A DNA stretch of 64,000 nucleotides, taken from Thunnus maccoyii (lineage: Eukaryota; Chordata; Actinopteri; Scombriformes; Scombridae). Under the pieces are notes generated by a model. It was not told where the DNA came from. It ran no database searches and worked only from the letters and a program-made list of their open reading frames with translations. Below, in pieces: positions 59,181 to 64,000 of this stretch; the first letter of the stretch is position 1, and each line of letters opens with the position of its first letter. The stretch lies in NCBI RefSeq assembly GCF_910596095.1, contig NC_056553.1:3530291-3594290 (forward strand), given 5' to 3'. Position numbers and translations under genes: made by a program.

Positions 59181-60826
59181 GAAAAATAACCTTATCATTT
59201 AAACAGCGTCTGAAATGAACCTTCTGGCTGTCGTTTCACGGTGAAATAAAAATAAAATGTGCAGCTAGCTTTTCCACATGAATTGGTCCACTCATTTCAC
59301 GTTTGTCATGTATAAAAAACCAGGTTTTGTGTATTTCAATTTAAACTTTTATACAAACAACAAAGCTCAGTATAACTAAGGCTTCCAGCTGTGAATGACT
59401 CAAAAAAAATTACCAGCCAGTGTTTGTCCACCAAAGGTAAATTTTACCAGCATTTGGCAGCCGGTTGTGTTGATTTCAGACACTGAAATGTCACCAGAAG
59501 CTCTTCAAGTCTTATCAGTTTATTCAGTAGATGGAATATTTTTCTGTTGTCGTGCTGCACATCGAAGCAGTCCAGCGCCTTGATCCTGCAGCCCAGCAAG
59601 CCCTGCTCAGAGACCAGCTCCATGTGTCTGACCTCGTCCTTCCCACTTATTTATTTCTCCTTTTTTTTATTTTTATTTTTTATTTCCATGAGCCAACTGT
59701 GAAAAGGGCTAGAGCACATACTGATGCAGTTCTGTCTGTCTGTCAGCCGACTATTTAAGTTATTTATTTTCTGAGGTATTGCTTTCACTGAGCTATGCAG
59801 TAACAGTAATAGGATTATTTATTATGACAAATGACATTGTGAAATTGTGTTGTTTTTACAAATTGTCTTCTTCTCTCTTTGTTTCATCCTCTGCCTCTGT
59901 CTGTCCTCTCCACCTCAGCAGCAGCACTGCATGTGGCTAATGCAAGGATGCTTCGAGAACAGTCTTTCTTCCAGTGTAAACTGACCAGATTGCCAAGAAG
60001 TAGGGGTTTAATAAAAAAAATCAGCAAACGCATAGTGGAAATATAAAAGAAAATTACATAGATCTTGCAGATTAACAGGCACATTTTAAAGGAGAATACT
60101 GGTGTCTTTTTTTTTTAAAGTTGCATCTCAGCCTACAATGACTTTTCATGTCCCCGTATGCAAACGTTACCAGATGTTTCCTCGTTTCTTAAACTTGTTT
60201 GTAGGTGGCATGTCTGTGAGGGATCAAACTCCAGTATTATCCTTTAATTCACTGTTTGTTGTACCGGCGATGTCCCTTTTTATCCAAACACAACCTGAGC
60301 TTACAGTGTTCATGCGATGCAACGTGGGTTTGTCTCTTTTTTTTTTTTTTGGAGGGAGGGGGGGCGGGGGGTCTTTAACACTTTGTGGCACTGGTAGATA
60401 CGACTTCACTGTCATAACGGAGATATAAATGCATCCATAAAAAGCCAAAAAAAACCTGGTCAGCAGACGCTAAATGATAATACAGAACACTAAAGGGATT
60501 TTTTTTTTTTTCAAGCTGTATTTCATATTTTTTAAACATTTTTATTGTTGTTTAAATGTATTAGATCGGTTCACATTTTGCAGGTTCAACATTTCACATT
60601 CTTCTTTTGTTCATAAAATGTTTTTTTTTCCCATTTATGCACCTTTTTTACTGTTTTTTCTGTCTTTTTTCTTTATTTTTACACGTCTGCTACCTTTTTA
60701 AAAATGGTGTCACACATGTTTGACACAGCAGTGATCACAGTGTCAGAGGCAGGTCTGGCTGGGAAACGGGCCTCTAACTCCACGTCCCTTTACGTCTCTT
60801 CTGTGTCGCTGCGCTTCTGCGGCTGA

Positions 60827-60923
60827 CATCATCATCATCATCATCATCATCACATCCCGCCACTCTGCAGTCTTCTCGCTGCTCCTCCTCCTCCTCCTCC
60901 TCCTCCTCCTCCTCCTCCTCCTC
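60827..60923. repeat. (CAT)n and (CTC)n microsatellites
   Basis: Nine CAT units (60827-60853) and about 14 CTC units (60881-60923) lie downstream of klhl15. Confidence 0.95.
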
Positions 60924-61299
60924 TCATGTTGCTGTTTTAAAAGAAGAAATTGTGTAAACGATAAAAGTACTACTGTCCTGATTTGAGGCACATTCAGTCA
61001 TAGCGCAGCATCCTTTAGTCCACCAGTCTTCAGTCTGTCAGTAGGAAAACAGAATAGAGGATTTAAAAAAAAAAAAAACATACCTTGCTACTACGACTGT
61101 ATCCGAAAAAGAAAGTAAAAATCAGATTAACATATCTTATAATCTGAGTAGAAACTCTTTGGAAACGATTTGTAACTTCTTTCCAGAAATAAATGTTCAT
61201 ATTGGTCGACTTTCAGCTGGATTCCTGCGTGCTTTTGTATCTGTGTGTGTGTGTGAGAGAGAGAGAAGAAATTCTATGAACTAACAGTTACAGGACATT

Positions 61300-61680
61300 T
61301 TTGAGACTAATTGATTAGTTAATTGGAAAATATGTTCAAAAGTTGTACCAGTATTCTTCATGTAGAAGGTAAACATATCTGTTAAAGACTAAAGCATGTG
61401 TGTGAATTATTAAGTTTTTAATAATTAGTAACATTTTTGAGTTAGTTTATAAATTGACAGAAAAATGTCACTATTTCCCACAACCCAACATGACATCTTC
61501 AAACTGCTTGTTGTTCTTTTGACAGTCCAAAACCAAATATGTTCAGTTTGTAATAAAAAAAGAAAATCAGTAAATCTTCACAACCGAGAAGCTGGAACCA
61601 GTGAATATTTAGCATTTTTGTATTGCTTTATAAATTACAAAATAGTTTTGATTCATTTTGTCTTTCTACTAATTGTCGGC
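61300..61680. mobile_element. MITE of the 'gctgcaac' family
   Basis: It contains 'gactaattgattagttaatt', 'aaaactgcttgttg'-like and 'agaagctggaaccagtgaat' blocks shared with 10441-10728. Boundaries are approximate. Confidence 0.45.
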
Positions 61681-61842
61681 ACTGGTAACGACAGAGATGT
61701 GATATTCATTTGCAGTAATGATGAATGTTTAATTGCTCATATAAAACGACTGATAAACCAGGACCCCATAAGGAATAATTACAGGACCTCCCAAACATAC
61801 TGCAATATAAAAATAATGCTATAAAGTACTTAAAGGACAGTT

Positions 61843-62405
61843 CAGTCAGGAGCCCAAATGAACAGTGAAACATGTTTTTCTTGCTGTAATCATTCCTCCT
61901 GTTCATACTGACCATTAGAAGATCCCTTCATAATGCACTTACAATGGAAGTGATGGGGGACAAAATCCACAGTCCTCCTTCTGTGCAAAAATGTATTTAA
62001 AAGTTTATCTGAAGCTAATATGAAGCTTCAGCGTCCAAATGAGTCAAATCAAGTAGATATCTTTCAACGTTACAGTCTTTTTAGTGCCAAAGTTCCTCTT
62101 TTTGTTACTATACTTCCACCTGCAGCTCAACAGGGAAACACTGTCCGAGGAAACACAAAGAGGGAATTTGATGCTAAAAAGACTGTAAATGTGTCAGATA
62201 TCCACTTGATATGACTAACTCAGACTGCTGAAGCCTCATATAAGCTTCACATCAACTTTTAAATGACTGTGTGGACACACTGTGGATTTTGGCCTCCATC
62301 ACTCACACTGAAAGCACATTTGAAGGATCTTTTAATATCCAGTATGAACAGGAGGAATGATTACAGTGAGGAAAACCTTTCACTGTTCATATGGACACCT
62401 GACTG
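61843..62405. mobile_element. MITE with long (~65-bp) terminal inverted repeats, 563 bp
   Basis: The left end starts cagtcaggagcccaaatg and includes 'gtaatcattcctcctgttca'. The right end is its reverse complement with few differences (tgaacaggaggaatgattac ... cacctgactg). An internal piece recurs inverted at 21893-22100. Non-coding. Confidence 0.8.
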
Positions 62406-63190
62406 CTGGTTTAAAACACACTTGATTTTTTTATCACCAGATGTTGTGTCACAGACTAGTTTAAAGACTCATTATATAAGTTTTATGCTTATATGTTGCA
62501 AATTTGGGAACATGTAGTGTTCTAGCACAGAAAAAGTGCACACAGAGAGGAAAAAATACAGGATTAATAAGGACTGAGCAGCTAATTATTTGCCCCAAGG
62601 ACTCATAACAATGGGTATACAATATAACAATATTAAAAGCTGGTTAACTGGGCAACAACGGGTGCAATATAAATGTAAATCAATATGATTTATTTATTTA
62701 TTTCAATTCATTTCAGAATATAATCGACTGGTAACAGATGTCGTGTTTCCCATCAGTAAGTGAGGGCTCATACAGCTGATTTTAATACTCATTTGTCTTA
62801 AAATGACTCATATGTTCTGTGCACTTCGAGACAAGAGACATACTTTATTAGTTATCCACCAGTATATCCTTCTACTGCTTCATTTATGGCTGATTGAAAG
62901 TCTGTTGTTGTTGTTGTTGCCTTAGAAACAAATGTGAGACCGACACCTGTTTGTGTTTGTGAAGAACAAATCTGTTATGATTGAAGTTGTGGAATTAAAA
63001 CAGTAGGAATTCACACATTAAAAATTAAATTTCTGGTAGTTTAATTAGACTTCATTTCAGTACTATGTACTGTTCAAATAGCATGTCACAACCGCAGTAT
63101 TAATACCTCTCAGTATTAGAATTAACAAGCTTATTTTCTCTTAATCAACACTAGATTAATGAAAAATTATGTAAAAGTTTTAATGTAAAC
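62406..63190. other. Intergenic DNA before apoo
   Basis: AT-rich with a short (TTG)n at 62903-62919. A fragment of a 'gagggccggattt...cacgggcc' repeat lies at 63190-63270. No gene is supported. Confidence 0.5.
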
Positions 63191-63301
63191 TATGAAGGTC
63201 CAGACTTTCATTGAGGGGCCCAATATTTTTGCTGGAGGGCCGGATTTAGTCCACGGGCCACTATTTGCCTTAACTAAATGTTTTGACAGCTGAATACACA
63301 A

Positions 63302-63312
63302 TGCGCATGCGC
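63302..63312. promoter_or_regulatory. apoo: NRF1 binding site in the apoo promoter
   Basis: TGCGCATGCGC is a perfect palindromic NRF1 consensus, about 50 bp upstream of the apoo ATG. NRF1 drives many nuclear genes for mitochondrial proteins, which fits apoo. The downstream 'ctctctccgg' may mark the start site. Confidence 0.6.
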
Positions 63313-63360
63313 TTACTCTCTCCGGCTTGCCGTAGAAAGGCGAAAGTCCTCTAGATGAGA

Positions 63361-63832
63361 ATGTCATACGTGAAGCTGGTAAATATTTGCTTAACGTTTT
63401 TACTTTTTTACACCTTAAAAATATTGTAGTTTTTAAGCAGTAGCTGTCATTTAATAAAGAAAATTGTTATAGTTTTTCTCACAGCACTATAACAGCGAAG
63501 AAATGTTTATTAGTTAGCTATCAGCTACCGTTAGCGTCAGTTAAACAGTCGAAGGGTCTTTTTCTCTAATTATTTAACATTACAAGACGTTAAACGCCAC
63601 ATTTATATTCCCGACTTACTCTGAAGTGTCTGAATATGTGTTTTAAGATGTTTTAATCGACAGCACAGCCTCATTTCTAGCTTTATCCTTCCTCCCCGAT
63701 GTGTGTGTTTTGCCGCTCCGCCGCCAGGTGTCGCTGTGCGCCGCTGCTCCCGGGCTGACGGGCCTGCTGAGCGGCTCCGTGCTGGCGGCCAGTGAGGGGA
63801 AGAAGAAGAGTTCACAGCTGAGCATCGATGAG
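63361..63832 (+). CDS. apoo: MICOS subunit MIC26 / apolipoprotein O, first two coding exons (partial)
   Basis: MIC26 is a mitochondrial inner-membrane protein of the MICOS complex that shapes cristae. Exon 1 (63361-63378) encodes MSYVKL. After a 349-bp intron (GTAAAT..CAG), exon 2 (63728-63832) encodes [20 protein letters not shown], then [15 protein letters not shown], ending at GAG|GTGAGT. The total is 41 residues, phase 0, and the gene continues past the window. The hydrophobic N-terminus, Lys-rich turn and ...SIDE exon end fit APOO family N-termini, and klhl15-apoo adjacency is known in vertebrates. It could be either teleost apoo copy. The remaining exons are not visible. Confidence 0.75.
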
Positions 63833-63936
63833 GTGAGTTAATCAATAACTGACTGACAGGAGCAGTATGTGCTCATTGTCACTGTGTCATCACTTTGACC
63901 TGTTTCCCTCTGTACTTATACACTGTTTATTTACAG

Positions 63937-64000
63937 TGGTGGAAAGTAAACATTTACATAAGTACAATGTTGAGGTATTTGTACTTTGAGTATTTCCATG
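63937..64000. mobile_element. Start of an 'agtacttgag' MITE, cut by the window end
   Basis: 'cagtggtggaaagtaaac' followed by 'tatttgtactttgagtattt' matches the outer repeat of the composite elements. It lies in apoo intron 2 and continues beyond the window. Confidence 0.6.

Larger units (their letters stand above)
56476..61210 (+). other. klhl15: klhl15 3' UTR, probable extent
   Basis: After the TGA at 56473-56475 there is no gene until apoo. AATAAA occurs at 56932-56937 (short form) and at 61188-61193 (long form). The region contains poly(G) and poly(T) runs, microsatellites, a large inverted repeat and MITEs. Where the transcript ends is inferred; long 3' UTRs are usual for KLHL15. Confidence 0.35.

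Noticed and set aside
59531-59758. GC-richer patch 59540-59640 with HIEAVQRLDPAAQQALL frame
   Set aside because: No splice signals or recognisable family; treated as part of the klhl15 3' UTR or intergenic DNA.

Overview
This is vertebrate nuclear DNA, almost certainly from a ray-finned (teleost) fish, probably a percomorph. It contains intron-split genes with GT..AG junctions, dense microsatellites, and many decayed DNA transposons (hAT-, Tc1-, pogo- and MITE-like) and LINE pieces typical of fish genomes. There are no prokaryotic features. All identifications come from reading translations and motifs by eye; no search was run.

Layout. Positions 1-3550 hold repeats and AT-rich DNA, with one weak orphan exon candidate. 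A complete 12-exon eif2s3 gene (translation factor eIF2 gamma, 472 aa) lies on the minus strand at 3955-12643. From about 13.2 to 19.8 kb there is a retrotransposon graveyard: an L2-like LINE on plus, a Tc1 fragment on minus, and an I-clade LINE with RNase H on minus. Two tandem plus-strand genes follow at 19.99-30.7 kb and 35.0-43.5 kb. They encode B7-family, HHLA2-like immune ligands with a signal peptide, V-C-V Ig domains, a transmembrane segment and a short tail. Each has two phase-compatible alternative last exons. Between them sit a Tc1 remnant, a pogo/Tigger-like remnant and other repeats.

From 43.6 to 50.2 kb there are repeats, a GC-rich promoter-like zone and candidate 5' exons. Then come klhl15 on plus (50243-56475, 7 coding exons, 626 aa) with a probable long 3' UTR to about 61.2 kb, and the first two coding exons of apoo/MIC26 on plus (63361-63832, running off the window).

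Biology. eif2s3, klhl15 and apoo are also neighbours on the human X chromosome (Xp22.11), so the frame of this window is an old syntenic block. KLHL15 is a CUL3 substrate adaptor, APOO/MIC26 is a MICOS subunit and eIF2 gamma carries initiator tRNA; they do not form one pathway. The accessory part is the HHLA2-like pair lodged between eif2s3 and klhl15. The two copies look nearly identical from the middle of intron 4 through the tail exons but clearly diverged in the Ig ectodomains. This pattern is expected from a recent partial duplication, from gene conversion, or from fast ectodomain evolution. It is the most interesting system in the window.
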